Assembly (NCBI GenBank): GCA_964368625.1 | Contig: CAYJBH010000015.1 | Coordinates: forward strand, 3,118-67,117 | Direction: 5' to 3' | Origin: CAYJBH01 sp964368625 | GTDB lineage: Bacteria > Bacillota > Clostridia > Oscillospirales > Ruminococcaceae | DNA: 64,000 nucleotides | In this document: positions 40,821 to 48,535 of the stretch, piece by piece | Numbering within the stretch: position 1 is the stretch's first letter | Layout of the letters: each line of letters starts with the position of its first letter | Notes under the pieces: generated by a model | The model's input: the letters and a program-made list of their open reading frames with translations, nothing else | Told to the model about the DNA's origin: nothing | Databases searched by the model: none | Program-made: the position numbers and the translations under genes

Positions 40821-41146
40821 AAGAACCAAACCAAAAAATGATTGAGCAGATAGCAATGTTGGAAGATGTTCTGGAATCGGTTATAAGCGCAAACACGCCG
40901 CCTATTGTTGCAAACTTTGTCATAAACAGCCCTATGTATGAGAAAGCAACAGGACAGATTGCCGATGTTTTGTTTATGTATATGGACGAAAACACAGGGG
41001 AAATTGACGGTAAAAAAGCGGGCGAAACTCTTTCGCAAATGTTCCCTTCTATCGCTCAATGGGTGAACATACCAAGGCGAAACTTTTTTATAAAAGATGA
41101 AGTAAATAAAATTGCAACCACATTGGTTGGAAAGGACGTATTATGA
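40817..41146 (+). CDS. hypothetical protein, 109 aa
   Basis: The protein has MKEPNQKMIEQIAMLEDVLE; ATGA overlaps at both ends. Mixed helical, not recognised. Confidence 0.75.
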   Translation: MKEPNQKMIEQIAMLEDVLESVISANTPPIVANFVINSPMYEKATGQIADVLFMYMDENTGEIDGKKAGETLSQMFPSIAQWVNIPRRNFFIKDEVNKIATTLVGKDVL

Positions 41147-41295
41147 CATATCAAGAATTAAAGGTAATTGGACTTGCGAAGATTGAAAAAGCACTTAGCA
41201 TGGAACTCCCGGCAGAACATACTGCATTGTACATTTTGGCTCTTGCATTATTTGAACACAAAGACGAATCCCAAAAAGAAAGCGTGAAGGTGTGA
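41143..41295 (+). CDS. hypothetical protein, 50 aa
   Basis: The protein has MTYQELKVIGLAKIEKALSM and LYILALALFEHKDE. Helical small protein, coupled to the previous gene by a 4-nt overlap. Confidence 0.68.
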   Translation: MTYQELKVIGLAKIEKALSMELPAEHTALYILALALFEHKDESQKESVKV

Positions 41296-41296
41296 C

Positions 41297-41785
41297 ATGA
41301 AGAACAGATTGCAAATGCTTTACAATGAATATATGGACGAAAAAGACAACATGCAAGAATGTTGCGACATGGAGCATCAAGAGTACATGAAAAATCTTGC
41401 AATGGAAATGGTAGCGATTGAAATGCTTATGAAGTCGGACATTGCAAAACATGTACAATTACGTGAACACCATCATGATAAATGGCATGAAGCCCTTGCG
41501 CATAAAAACTGGAAATGGATTGTGTTTCAACGGTTACAAGATGAAATAAAGGATGCGCATATGGACATTGAAGCCATGACGGTTGCAAAGGAAGCAGGGC
41601 AAGAAAAAGTGCATGCAGAAATGCTTGCCATGGCAAAACAGCGTATTGCGAACGCCGAAAAACTGAATGCAATTTATACTGCTATGCCGTACACACACGG
41701 AACAATGGAAGAACAACAAATGTGGGATAAAGACTACCACATGGAAATAGAAAAACACAAAGAAAATGTTGCTAAAATTCAATAA
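41297..41785 (+). CDS. Met/His-rich helical protein, 162 aa
   Basis: Unusually rich in Met, His, Glu and Gln (MLYNEYMDEKDNMQECCDME, REHHHDKWHEALAHKNWKW). Ferritin-like helical character is possible but no metal-site motif was confirmed. Unknown role. Confidence 0.72.
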   Translation: MKNRLQMLYNEYMDEKDNMQECCDMEHQEYMKNLAMEMVAIEMLMKSDIAKHVQLREHHHDKWHEALAHKNWKWIVFQRLQDEIKDAHMDIEAMTVAKEAGQEKVHAEMLAMAKQRIANAEKLNAIYTAMPYTHGTMEEQQMWDKDYHMEIEKHKENVAKIQ

Positions 41786-41790
41786 CACTA

Positions 41791-41819
41791 TTGAAAAAGA
41801 AAGAAAGACATAGTATAAT
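41791..41819 (+). promoter_or_regulatory. promoter of a short leader RNA
   Basis: TTGAAA (41791-41796), 17 nt, TATAAT (41814-41819), again preceded by TAG. Confidence 0.68.
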
Positions 41820-41825
41820 GAAAAA

Positions 41826-41873
41826 GCAAAGGGAAATGGTTATCCTCCGACCAAAGTACCTTTGACTTTTTTT
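41826..41873 (+). ncRNA. attenuator-like leader RNA
   Basis: CAAAGG (41827-41832) pairs with CCTTTG (41859-41864), with an inner GGT/ACC pair, and seven T follow at 41867-41873. The apical loop carries CCTCC (41844-41848), able to pair with Shine-Dalgarno sequences such as the GAGG before the next gene. Confidence 0.5.
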
Positions 41874-41892
41874 ATAAATACGAGGTGTTTTG

Positions 41893-42045
41893 ATGAAAAT
41901 TGCAATGCTTTTAATTTTAGGAATAGTATTTATGACTGTTGGACTTGTTTCTCTGATTTTTTTTGGTAAAATTATTTTAGGAGTATTTGGTTTGTGCGTT
42001 GGCATATGTTGTACAAGCATTTTTGCAAATGAAATTGGCATGTAA
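41893..42045 (+). CDS. small membrane protein, 50 aa
   Basis: The protein has MKIAMLLILGIVFMTVGLVS and a second hydrophobic stretch to residue 43, so two TM helices. GAGGTG upstream. Expressed behind the attenuator-like leader. Unknown role. Confidence 0.7.
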   Translation: MKIAMLLILGIVFMTVGLVSLIFFGKIILGVFGLCVGICCTSIFANEIGM

Positions 42046-42089
42046 TTGGATTAACATTTTAAAGAAAAGATAAATGAAATATTTTCACT

Positions 42090-42134
42090 TTTTTTCAAAA
42101 AACACTTCCAATGTTCGTAAATATATGTTATTAT
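42090..42134 (+). promoter_or_regulatory. candidate extended -10 promoter, repeated block A
   Basis: TTTTTTCAAAAAACACTT (42090-42107), then AAATATATGTTATTAT with TGT before -10 TATTAT (42129-42134). The same 18-nt block precedes the structured RNA at 42897. Confidence 0.5.
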
Positions 42135-42191
42135 TTTCATGAGTTAGTTTTGCTCTATCACGTTGAGAAGAAAGAAAAGTAGGTGAATAGT

Positions 42192-42452
42192 GTGGAAATA
42201 ATCAAATGCAGAACAAATGATAAATATGCCATATATTGTTGTTATTGCAATTCTAGCTTTGCGTTCTCTCATGAAGATATGTTAATGGGTGGTGCTTGTT
42301 TAGTAAAATGCCCATGTTGCGGTCGCAACAACTATTTCAATGAAAAAATCCCATTTGAAAAACTGAATAAAAATTATTTAGAAATGACAAAAAAACAGAT
42401 AACGTTCAAAGAGAAAATCAAAAAATGTGCGCAAAAATTTCTTAGAAACTAA
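42192..42452 (+). CDS. zinc-ribbon protein, 86 aa (GTG start)
   Basis: GTG at 42192 after AGTAGGTG. CCYC near residue 17 and CPCCG near 40 make a zinc ribbon; the C-terminus is lysine-rich. Unknown role. Confidence 0.72.
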   Translation: MEIIKCRTNDKYAIYCCYCNSSFAFSHEDMLMGGACLVKCPCCGRNNYFNEKIPFEKLNKNYLEMTKKQITFKEKIKKCAQKFLRN

Positions 42453-42487
42453 AATAAAATGGAACATAACCGCAAGGAGGACAAAAG

Positions 42488-42871
42488 ATGAACGTTGAGC
42501 AGTTAAAGACAGCGATTGAGGCTATAAACGTAGAGAAACAATGCGTTAATCGAGCAACAAATTGCAATCGTGAATGTGGGAGTTGCGACCTTGTTTTAAG
42601 GGCAGAAACAATCTTGAATGCTTATGATACCGCCTTACAAGTTCTACAATCCGAACTTGACCGACAGGAGAACAAGGCTTTGACATTAGACGAGCTCAAA
42701 GAGATGGTTGGCGAACCTGTGTGGGATGATTTTGATGACGAGTGGAGAATTTTAGAAGATGTTGACTATATAGACGAATTAGAAAGCGAGATATGTTTTA
42801 CTGATTCATTTCAAGTCGTTTATCATGATTGCAGGTTTTACAAACACAAACCGAACGATGGCATAAAATAA
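42488..42871 (+). CDS. phage protein sharing a C-terminal module with 63186-63581
   Basis: The 127-residue protein has Cys pairs near 27-36 (CNRECGSC), then LQSELDRQENKALTLDELKE and an ending YKHKP. The same LQSELDRQENK...L.ELK and YKHRP blocks occur in the gene at 63186, so they share a module common in phage proteins of unknown role. Confidence 0.75.
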   Translation: MNVEQLKTAIEAINVEKQCVNRATNCNRECGSCDLVLRAETILNAYDTALQVLQSELDRQENKALTLDELKEMVGEPVWDDFDDEWRILEDVDYIDELESEICFTDSFQVVYHDCRFYKHKPNDGIK

Positions 42872-42896
42872 AAACTGAAAGTTGAACGATAAAAAA

Positions 42897-42935
42897 TTTT
42901 TTCAAAAAACACTTTACAAATATATATGTTATAGT
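42897..42935 (+). promoter_or_regulatory. promoter of the structured RNA unit, repeated block B
   Basis: TTTTTTCAAAAAACACTT (42897-42914) followed by an extended -10 TGTTATAGT (TATAGT 42930-42935). Start predicted near 42942, the first base of the first hairpin. Confidence 0.55.
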
Positions 42936-43309
42936 AAGCACATAAGTTAGATAACAACTAGCTTATAAGATTAAGAAGGGGTTAAAACACAGTATTGGGT
43001 GATAACCACCCACTAACAATTAAGTAGTAGCTAAATTGTTGATAAGGGTTAGGGATAAGTGGGTTAATCACTTAAACAAGTACCATGGATATGCTTGTTT
43101 AATATTATCCTTGAATAGTGTATAGGCGGTGGGAGCTATTCAAAAATAGATTTATTAAATCACCTAAGCAAGTGTGTAAACTGCTAAATAAAATTTTTTA
43201 GGAGATTGTTCATATGAATAAATCGCGAGACCGACCCTAAATAATGTTGCAATGGGCTATTAAGTGAACTGCTTAAAAAGCATGACTGCTAGGAAAGACT
43301 AGCGTATAT

Positions 43310-43384
43310 GTTAGCGTAGCTCAACGGTAGAGCGTTCGGCTGTTAATCGAATTGTTATGGGTTCAAGTCCCATCGCTAACTCCA
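43310..43384 (+). tRNA. tRNA-Asn (GTT)
   Basis: Acceptor GTTAGCG/CGCTAAC, D arm GCTC/GAGC, anticodon loop CTGTTAA with anticodon GTT, T arm ATGGG-TTCAAGT-CCCAT, discriminator T and an encoded CCA (43382-43384). Complete cloverleaf. Confidence 0.95.
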
Positions 43385-43590
43385 ATTGCCCTGCACGGCC
43401 AAAATGACCCACATGTAAGTTATCCTAATTCTTGGAATAGTGCCATTATCGAGGTAAGCACTATGTGTTAGTGCCACTCCCCAAGTTGATAACCGAAATG
43501 TGAATTTGGTTAATAGCGCATATCCTGTATAAATAACACGGCAGACGTGTCGTGGTGGTTGGGCGAAAACAGGTTGCCACATTATTACAC

Positions 43591-43667
43591 AGACCATTGG
43601 CGCAATAGGTTAGCGCACTCGGCTCATAACCGATCGGCTCGGGGTTCAAGTCCCCGATGGTCTACCA
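43591..43667 (+). tRNA. tRNA-Met (CAT)
   Basis: Acceptor AGACCAT/ATGGTCT, D arm GCGC/GCGC, anticodon loop CTCATAA with CAT, T arm CGGGG-TTCAAGT-CCCCG, encoded CCA. Could be an elongator tRNA-Met or a tRNA-Ile read after lysidine change; the A at the discriminator fits Met or Ile. Confidence 0.93.
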
Positions 43668-43668
43668 A

Positions 43669-43713
43669 GCTACTCACTGTTGATTGAAAAGTCGCAGTGG
43701 GTAGCATTTTTTT
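43669..43713 (+). terminator. intrinsic terminator of the RNA/tRNA unit
   Basis: GCTACTCACTG pairs with CAGTGGGTAGC over 11 bp (one wobble), followed by A and seven T, starting 2 nt after the CCA of tRNA-Met. Confidence 0.92.
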
Positions 43714-43797
43714 ATTGCCTTTTTTACGTTCGTGATGTAGAATATACGTGTAGTGAATCGATTGAACGCTATAAAAAAAAGAGAAGGAGCTGACCAC

Positions 43798-44073
43798 ATG
43801 AGCAATGGAAGATACGCGACAAGGAAAGCCTATATCAACGGATTGGTATGCGATTTAACAAAAACAATATGCAACAGTTACGGCGAATTGACATATGACG
43901 AAGCCGAAAGAATTGTGGAAAACAGGATATGCAGATATGAAACGTTTGCCGATCTTGAAGAACACGAAAAAGAAGAAGCACTTGAAGTGGCGATGCAAAG
44001 GCTTGAAGGTTTAGGAATTATTGTTGCTACTCCTACTGTATGGGGAACAGAAAGACAAAACGTGTATTTTTGA
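43798..44073 (+). CDS. hypothetical protein, 91 aa
   Basis: Start at 43798 (MSNGRYATRKAYINGLVCDL) after AAGGAG. Helical and acidic; similar short proteins occur in other Firmicute phages. Unknown role. Confidence 0.75.
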   Translation: MSNGRYATRKAYINGLVCDLTKTICNSYGELTYDEAERIVENRICRYETFADLEEHEKEEALEVAMQRLEGLGIIVATPTVWGTERQNVYF

Positions 44074-44083
44074 AAGGATATAT

Positions 44084-44371
44084 ATGATTGTTAGAAATGT
44101 GAGAAAAATTGCTGATCATTACGGATCGAAACATCAATCGATAAAAGCGATGGAGGAACTTTCGGAACTCACCAAAGAAATTGCAATTCAACTGAATTGT
44201 GGTGGAAGAAAAGGTCATATGGTGGAAGAAATAGCAGATGTGAAAATTATGATTGAACAGTTGATTTATATTTACGATCTTGACAAGGAAAGAATACGCA
44301 GAACTATTGACGATAAAGTGGAAAGAACGTTGAAAAGAATCGAAACAAAAAAGGAAGAGCGAACCAATTGA
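44084..44371 (+). CDS. MazG-like nucleotide pyrophosphohydrolase
   Basis: Start at 44084. The 95-residue protein has EELSEL (about 24-29) and EEIADVKIMIEQL (about 48-60), the paired EExxE and EExxD metal-binding motifs of the MazG/all-alpha NTP pyrophosphohydrolase fold. Could hydrolyse noncanonical or excess dNTPs or lower (p)ppGpp signalling. Confidence 0.82.
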   Translation: MIVRNVRKIADHYGSKHQSIKAMEELSELTKEIAIQLNCGGRKGHMVEEIADVKIMIEQLIYIYDLDKERIRRTIDDKVERTLKRIETKKEERTN

Positions 44372-44384
44372 AGGAGGAAATAGC

Positions 44385-44989
44385 ATGAAAATATTCAAAC
44401 ATGAAAAATTCGGAGAAATTAGGACGTTGGAAATTAAGGGGGATACGTGGTTTGTCGGCAAGGACGTAGCGGAAGTTTTAGGTTACGAACGAGCAGACAA
44501 TGCTATCCGTACGCACGTCGATGAGGAAGATAAGCTGATGCACCAAATCAGTGCATCAGGTCAAAGTAGGCAAATGTCTATCATCAACGAAAGCGGTCTA
44601 TATTCCCTCATCCTGTCAAGCAAAACGCCAAAACTTTCAAGCGTTGGGTGACGAGTGAAGTTCTGCCCGAGCTAAGAAAAGCGAGCGGATTAGCCGGGTA
44701 CGAAGTATTCCTAACGCTTGATCGAGAGCATCAAAAGGAAATGATGCAAAAGTTAAGAGATGGGCTTAGACAGCCTGTGAAAGTAGATTATATCAAAGCC
44801 AATACAATTGCAAACAAAGCAGTTAGTAATAAGTACGGACATCCTAAAATGGTTAAGAAAGAGAACATGACACATGAGATGTTGCAAGAACGTGAAAGGG
44901 TTCTTGGTGATGTTGTAACGCTAATGGAAGTAAAGGAAAAATACGGTCTTGATATTTCAGTTTCAAAAACAGTGTACAAGGCGAATTGA
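44385..44989 (+). pseudogene. frameshifted Bro-N antirepressor (or -1 slip product)
   Basis: Frame 1 gives a good Bro-N start (MKIFKHEKFGEIRTLEIKGD, FVGKDVAEVLGY, SIINESGLYSLILSSK) and stops at TGA 44651. Frame -1 continues exactly where the family does: TFKRWVTSEVLPELRKASG, to 44989. The switch falls at CCAAAAC near 44630. A -1 slip of tRNA-Lys on AAAA would give SSKTPKTFKRWVTSE, a plausible intact protein; a point indel is equally possible. Confidence 0.75.
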
Positions 44990-44998
44990 ACAAGATAT

Positions 44999-45030
44999 AA
45001 GCACTTGCGTTTAGGCGTAGGTGCTTTTCT
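44999..45030 (+). terminator. intrinsic terminator before the connector operon
   Basis: AAGCACTTGCG pairs with CGTAGGTGCTT (wobbles inside), loop TTTAGG, then TTCT. Confidence 0.78.
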
Positions 45031-45035
45031 CATTG

Positions 45036-45064
45036 TTGACTTTGTTTAATAGTATTGGTATAAT
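45036..45064 (+). promoter_or_regulatory. promoter of the connector/tail operon
   Basis: TTGACT (45036-45041), 17 nt, TATAAT (45059-45064). Confidence 0.8.
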
Positions 45065-45088
45065 TAAAGGTAAAAGGGAGGTGTTTGT

Positions 45089-45484
45089 TTGTACGAAGGA
45101 TATCAACTAATCGAAAACTTCTATCAAAGAGTTAGAAACTTGGTTAATGCAGAGGAAAATATAATTACGCAAGAAGTTCTTGATGGTGATTATGCGCCGA
45201 TGGCTGAAACATCAGCGAAAGAAAAGGTGGAGAATTGGCAGGATCTTGAAGGTGAACTTCTTGAAACTTTCAAACGTGTTGTGGTTGTTGAAACGGCTAT
45301 TCGTTGCTATTCCGTTGTTGAGCTTAATGCTTACAAAGCAACACAAACAAGCAGCCTAAAGGTGGAATACAGAGACACAACGCAAAACATTCTTTCGTCT
45401 TTGAATGATATGCTTGATGAATTATTGGAACAATTGTTGCCGGAAGAAGACGTTGACTACATCAAATTTGACATCACTCAATAA
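45089..45484 (+). CDS. head-tail connector protein (adaptor type), 131 aa
   Basis: TTG start after GGGAGGTG. Helical acidic protein at the first position of the connector cluster, where gp6-like DNA-packaging adaptors occur. Assignment by position and length. Confidence 0.6.
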   Translation: MYEGYQLIENFYQRVRNLVNAEENIITQEVLDGDYAPMAETSAKEKVENWQDLEGELLETFKRVVVVETAIRCYSVVELNAYKATQTSSLKVEYRDTTQNILSSLNDMLDELLEQLLPEEDVDYIKFDITQ

Positions 45485-45501
45485 AGAAAGGTGGTGCATC
45501 T

Positions 45502-46212
45502 GTGATTCAACAAAAGGTTTTCTGCAACATTCTTTCAAAGATGGGTGAAAATATAACAATACAATACGAGTTGGAAGATGGCGCGGTGGAAGAAATTCAA
45601 ACAAAAGCATCGCTAGTTACTGCAACGGATGCGGCGTACAATCTCACCGACCGTGAATTTTTGTTCAAAGGAGACGTAATTGTTCCGCTTGATGTGACAA
45701 GAGAGCTGAGCGGAATGAAGTTTATACGTGAACTCTATCCGAATAAAAAATACATCTTTTTATCTTTGATAGAGCAACAACACGCATATTCCGTTTCAAA
45801 AATGTTTGCAGTTCAAACAAATTCAAAAATCACTATTTGCAAAAGCGAAGAAAGAATCGACCCTGAAACAGAGGATTCAAACAATGTTTTCGTTCCTTAT
45901 GCGATCGACCTTGATGCGTATTTTACTACAGTTGTTAGAACGCAAAAGTACATGCAAGATGGTTCGCTTGATCAAAGCATATATGCTTGCATTGTACCAT
46001 CTAAGTACAAAGTATCACCCAACATGCGAATCATCAGAAGGGTTTTTATCGATGGTGAAATATCCGAGCAAGCATACAAGGTTGAAAGCGTTGACTTTGC
46101 CTTGACCGAACTTGACAATTCCGCTGTGTCGGGATTTACAGGGATATTGAACATGCAACTTTCGGAAGATATCCGAAGCGAAAAAACCGTTTATGAAGAG
46201 GAAACGCCATGA
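45502..46212 (+). CDS. head closure / connector protein, 236 aa
   Basis: GTG start. Beta-rich protein between the adaptor and gp10-like gene; place suggests head closure. Not recognised from motifs. Confidence 0.55.
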   Translation: MIQQKVFCNILSKMGENITIQYELEDGAVEEIQTKASLVTATDAAYNLTDREFLFKGDVIVPLDVTRELSGMKFIRELYPNKKYIFLSLIEQQHAYSVSKMFAVQTNSKITICKSEERIDPETEDSNNVFVPYAIDLDAYFTTVVRTQKYMQDGSLDQSIYACIVPSKYKVSPNMRIIRRVFIDGEISEQAYKVESVDFALTELDNSAVSGFTGILNMQLSEDIRSEKTVYEEETP

Positions 46213-46763
46213 AGTCTATTTTGAAATTTGACAGCGCGTTGGCAACAACAGATTTTCGGAAAACGATGGGAAAATGTTGTGATGAGATAATCGGTAAATT
46301 TTACGATGAAGCCACAATGGGATCAAGGCACAAAAGCGAAGTTGAGCGAGAAAGCAGTGCGATTACGGAACTAATAAGCGAAACGGTTATATTTTACGCA
46401 AATTCTATCATGGAAAGTTACGGTACAGGTTCAAAACTTGACACAAACAATCCTTTTTTAGATGACTATGCAAACAAATCAGGGTTGTGGAATCCTGCAA
46501 GAAATGGGAATGCGATTGTCGGACGACCCGAAGGTTATTATTATGATATATATGGAGAAAAACAGTATTCATCTGGCAAGCTGGAAGGTGTGAATCTTGA
46601 AAAACTTTCGACATCCCCCGTTAAAGCAAGAGAAGCAAAGCACTATATACAAAACGCGGAAAAATGGCTTATGGCTAATGATGGAATGGTTCGTGACACG
46701 ATTAAACAATACACGAATGCTTTCATAGATGGTATTGGAAAGTACCTAAAAAACACTGTTTAG
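46209..46763 (+). CDS. HK97 gp10-like connector protein, 184 aa
   Basis: Helical start, NPFLDDYANKSGLWNPARNG in the middle and a helical C-terminus (REAKHYIQNAEKWLMANDGM). Position fits a tail-completion or gp10-like protein. ATGA overlap upstream. Confidence 0.58.
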   Translation: MKSILKFDSALATTDFRKTMGKCCDEIIGKFYDEATMGSRHKSEVERESSAITELISETVIFYANSIMESYGTGSKLDTNNPFLDDYANKSGLWNPARNGNAIVGRPEGYYYDIYGEKQYSSGKLEGVNLEKLSTSPVKAREAKHYIQNAEKWLMANDGMVRDTIKQYTNAFIDGIGKYLKNTV

Positions 46764-47201
46764 GTGGTGGTGAGTATTCCCATAACAATAACAGACGATA
46801 AACTTGCGATTTACAGGAAACTAAGCAAAGACCCTTTTATTTTAAGCTTAGGATTTGAGCCTAAAAACATGGAGAGAACAAGAACAACGGAAGGGCAACT
46901 GACAGCAGAAACGCAAAGCATATTCATCTACAACATTGCTCCTGCAACAAGTGCAAACGACATCATAGCTCGTATGGTTTACCAAATTGACGTTATATGC
47001 CCAAACCAAAAATACAACACAACGGATAAATGCGTTGAGCAGATTATATCATTGTTGGATGGTGCGGATTTGGGAAACATGCATAAGATGCATTTGCTTC
47101 AAGCACCACAAAGCATATCAACGTCTGTTCCAACGTTATACGGAGTTGGTATTCGTTTTGTTGTGAACGAAACAAGGTTTAACAAGGTTAAAACGATTTA
47201 A
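46764..47201 (+). CDS. tail terminator-like protein, 145 aa
   Basis: GTG start. MVYQIDVICPNQKYNTTDKC and a C-terminal strand pair fit the fold expected between connectors and the tail tube gene. Inferred from position. Confidence 0.58.
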   Translation: MVVSIPITITDDKLAIYRKLSKDPFILSLGFEPKNMERTRTTEGQLTAETQSIFIYNIAPATSANDIIARMVYQIDVICPNQKYNTTDKCVEQIISLLDGADLGNMHKMHLLQAPQSISTSVPTLYGVGIRFVVNETRFNKVKTI

Positions 47202-47220
47202 GAGAAAGAGGTAATTTGTA

Positions 47221-48036
47221 ATGAACGGAATGAAACCTATTATTTTCCAAGGCGAAGGCGCAAACTGCACGTGGATTCCCTACGGTACAAACGGTATGCC
47301 GGACATGCTCCAAGCATACAGCAGCGATTATTCTATTTGCCAATCGATCACAAGAACCGGCACGATCACTACAACGGACATTTTGGACAGCGATGGAAAC
47401 GTGGCAACAACTCGCGCACAAAGTGCCGTTACCACTGCCGCAATTCAAATGGGCGCTTACGATCCGAAAATTGAAGCCATTATGGCAGGTGTGAAAGTTT
47501 CTTTGAAAGAAAACGGCGCGGAAATGCTGACCGTTGCAGTCAAAACGATTCCTTCCGTAACGCCTTTTACGTTGACCATGGAAAAAGCAAAACCGATTAG
47601 CGCGGAAAAAATGAAGGTTGAGTTCACCGATGGAACAACGTTGACACTTGCATCAACTGCGGAAGATGTAGCGACAGGCACTTATTTCTACGTTGCTGAC
47701 ACGGGAGTTTTCACGTTTGCGGAAGCCGACAAAGAAAAAGACATCATGATGACGTATTGGTACGATGGAACGAACGTTACAGCCATCGAGTACGAAAACA
47801 AGATGAAAAACCCGACTTTTATGTTCATTGCGCGTGGCGTTGTGTACGATGTTGACGAAACAAACGGTAGCTACATGAACTTTATCTTTGATCGTGCAAC
47901 AAACAACGGTGATATTACGCCGCCTGCGCAACAAGCAGACCCTTCGGGCGGTTGGACTATCAATGTGAAATCGCTTACATCGAGAACGAACCAAAAGCCC
48001 GTTACGATCAACTTTGAGCCGATTGTGACCACATAA
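47221..48036 (+). CDS. major tail tube protein
   Basis: The 271-residue beta-rich protein lies directly before the tail chaperones, with regular GC-rich codon use as in an abundant protein. Contains an inserted Ig-like stretch (about 95-150) and a conserved-type ending (TSRTNQKPVTINFEPIV). Confidence 0.78.
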   Translation: MNGMKPIIFQGEGANCTWIPYGTNGMPDMLQAYSSDYSICQSITRTGTITTTDILDSDGNVATTRAQSAVTTAAIQMGAYDPKIEAIMAGVKVSLKENGAEMLTVAVKTIPSVTPFTLTMEKAKPISAEKMKVEFTDGTTLTLASTAEDVATGTYFYVADTGVFTFAEADKEKDIMMTYWYDGTNVTAIEYENKMKNPTFMFIARGVVYDVDETNGSYMNFIFDRATNNGDITPPAQQADPSGGWTINVKSLTSRTNQKPVTINFEPIVTT

Positions 48037-48055
48037 AAAGAAACGGATGGTAGCT

Positions 48056-48535
48056 ATGAGCGGAAGAAACAAAACTTTTGAGGTGATCATGGAAAACGGT
48101 GTTTTCCAAGCGAAAGGTCACAAATTCGATGTAGAGCCTGTTTTTTTGAAGGAAATCAAAGAGTATAACAAGGATTGTCCTTTCGTTCCACCATTGAAAA
48201 ATGCCGAAGGTGAACCATTGGAAGAGAAAGAAATATCGCGTTTTCTTATTGGGTGTTTCACTAAAGAAACAAAAGATGTTTCAATGGAAAAAGAGAACCC
48301 ATTGAAGGAAAAAGGGAAAGGGTTTTTCGCGAAATGCGTTGAAAAAATGTTTCCGAAGAAAATTTTGCAAGATCCTCCCAAAACCATTGGCGATGGGTTT
48401 GTAAAGTGGATCGAAAAAAAGGTAACACTCAACGGAAATCCAATTTCTTTTTATGATTTGGAGAGCGTTCACAAATTGAATAAGGTGGAAATTGCAAAGC
48501 TCATAGCGTATTTGTCTGAATTTTCGGGTTTTTAG
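48056..48535 (+). CDS. tail assembly chaperone (gpG-like)
   Basis: Start at 48056 or 48047. The 159-residue protein ends at TAG 48533-48535 immediately after the slippery heptamer GGGTTTT. A -1 slip there extends it into the gpT-like frame. In lambda-like phages the short and fused forms (G and GT) recruit the tape measure protein for tail tube assembly. Confidence 0.85.
   Translation: MSGRNKTFEVIMENGVFQAKGHKFDVEPVFLKEIKEYNKDCPFVPPLKNAEGEPLEEKEISRFLIGCFTKETKDVSMEKENPLKEKGKGFFAKCVEKMFPKKILQDPPKTIGDGFVKWIEKKVTLNGNPISFYDLESVHKLNKVEIAKLIAYLSEFSGF
48526..48532 (+). promoter_or_regulatory. programmed -1 ribosomal frameshift site
   Basis: G GGT TTT in the zero frame is a canonical X XXY YYZ heptamer and is followed directly by the TAG stop. 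The -1 frame is open to 48888. Confidence 0.85.

Larger units (their letters stand above)
42941..43713 (+). ncRNA. large structured RNA unit with embedded tRNAs (GOLLD/ROOL-like candidate)
   Basis: About 770 nt without coding frames, from an extended -10 promoter to an 11-bp terminator. Hairpins read in order: ATAAGTTAG/CTAGCTTAT (42942-42966), TGGGTG/CACCCA (42996-43012), AACAATT/AATTGTT (43015-43040), AGGGATAA/TTATCCTT (43051-43112) enclosing AGTG/CACT and AAACAAG/CTTGTTT, TTGAATAG/CTATTCAA (43111-43143), GCTAG/CTAGC before tRNA-Asn. Between the tRNAs: GTTATC and CTTGG paired with CCAAG and GATAAC around ATAGTGC/GCACTAT, then AACC-AAAT/ATTT-GGTT and ACACG/CGTGT. GOLLD and ROOL RNAs are known giant phage RNAs found beside tRNAs; class membership is inferred, not proven. 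Confidence 0.72.
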
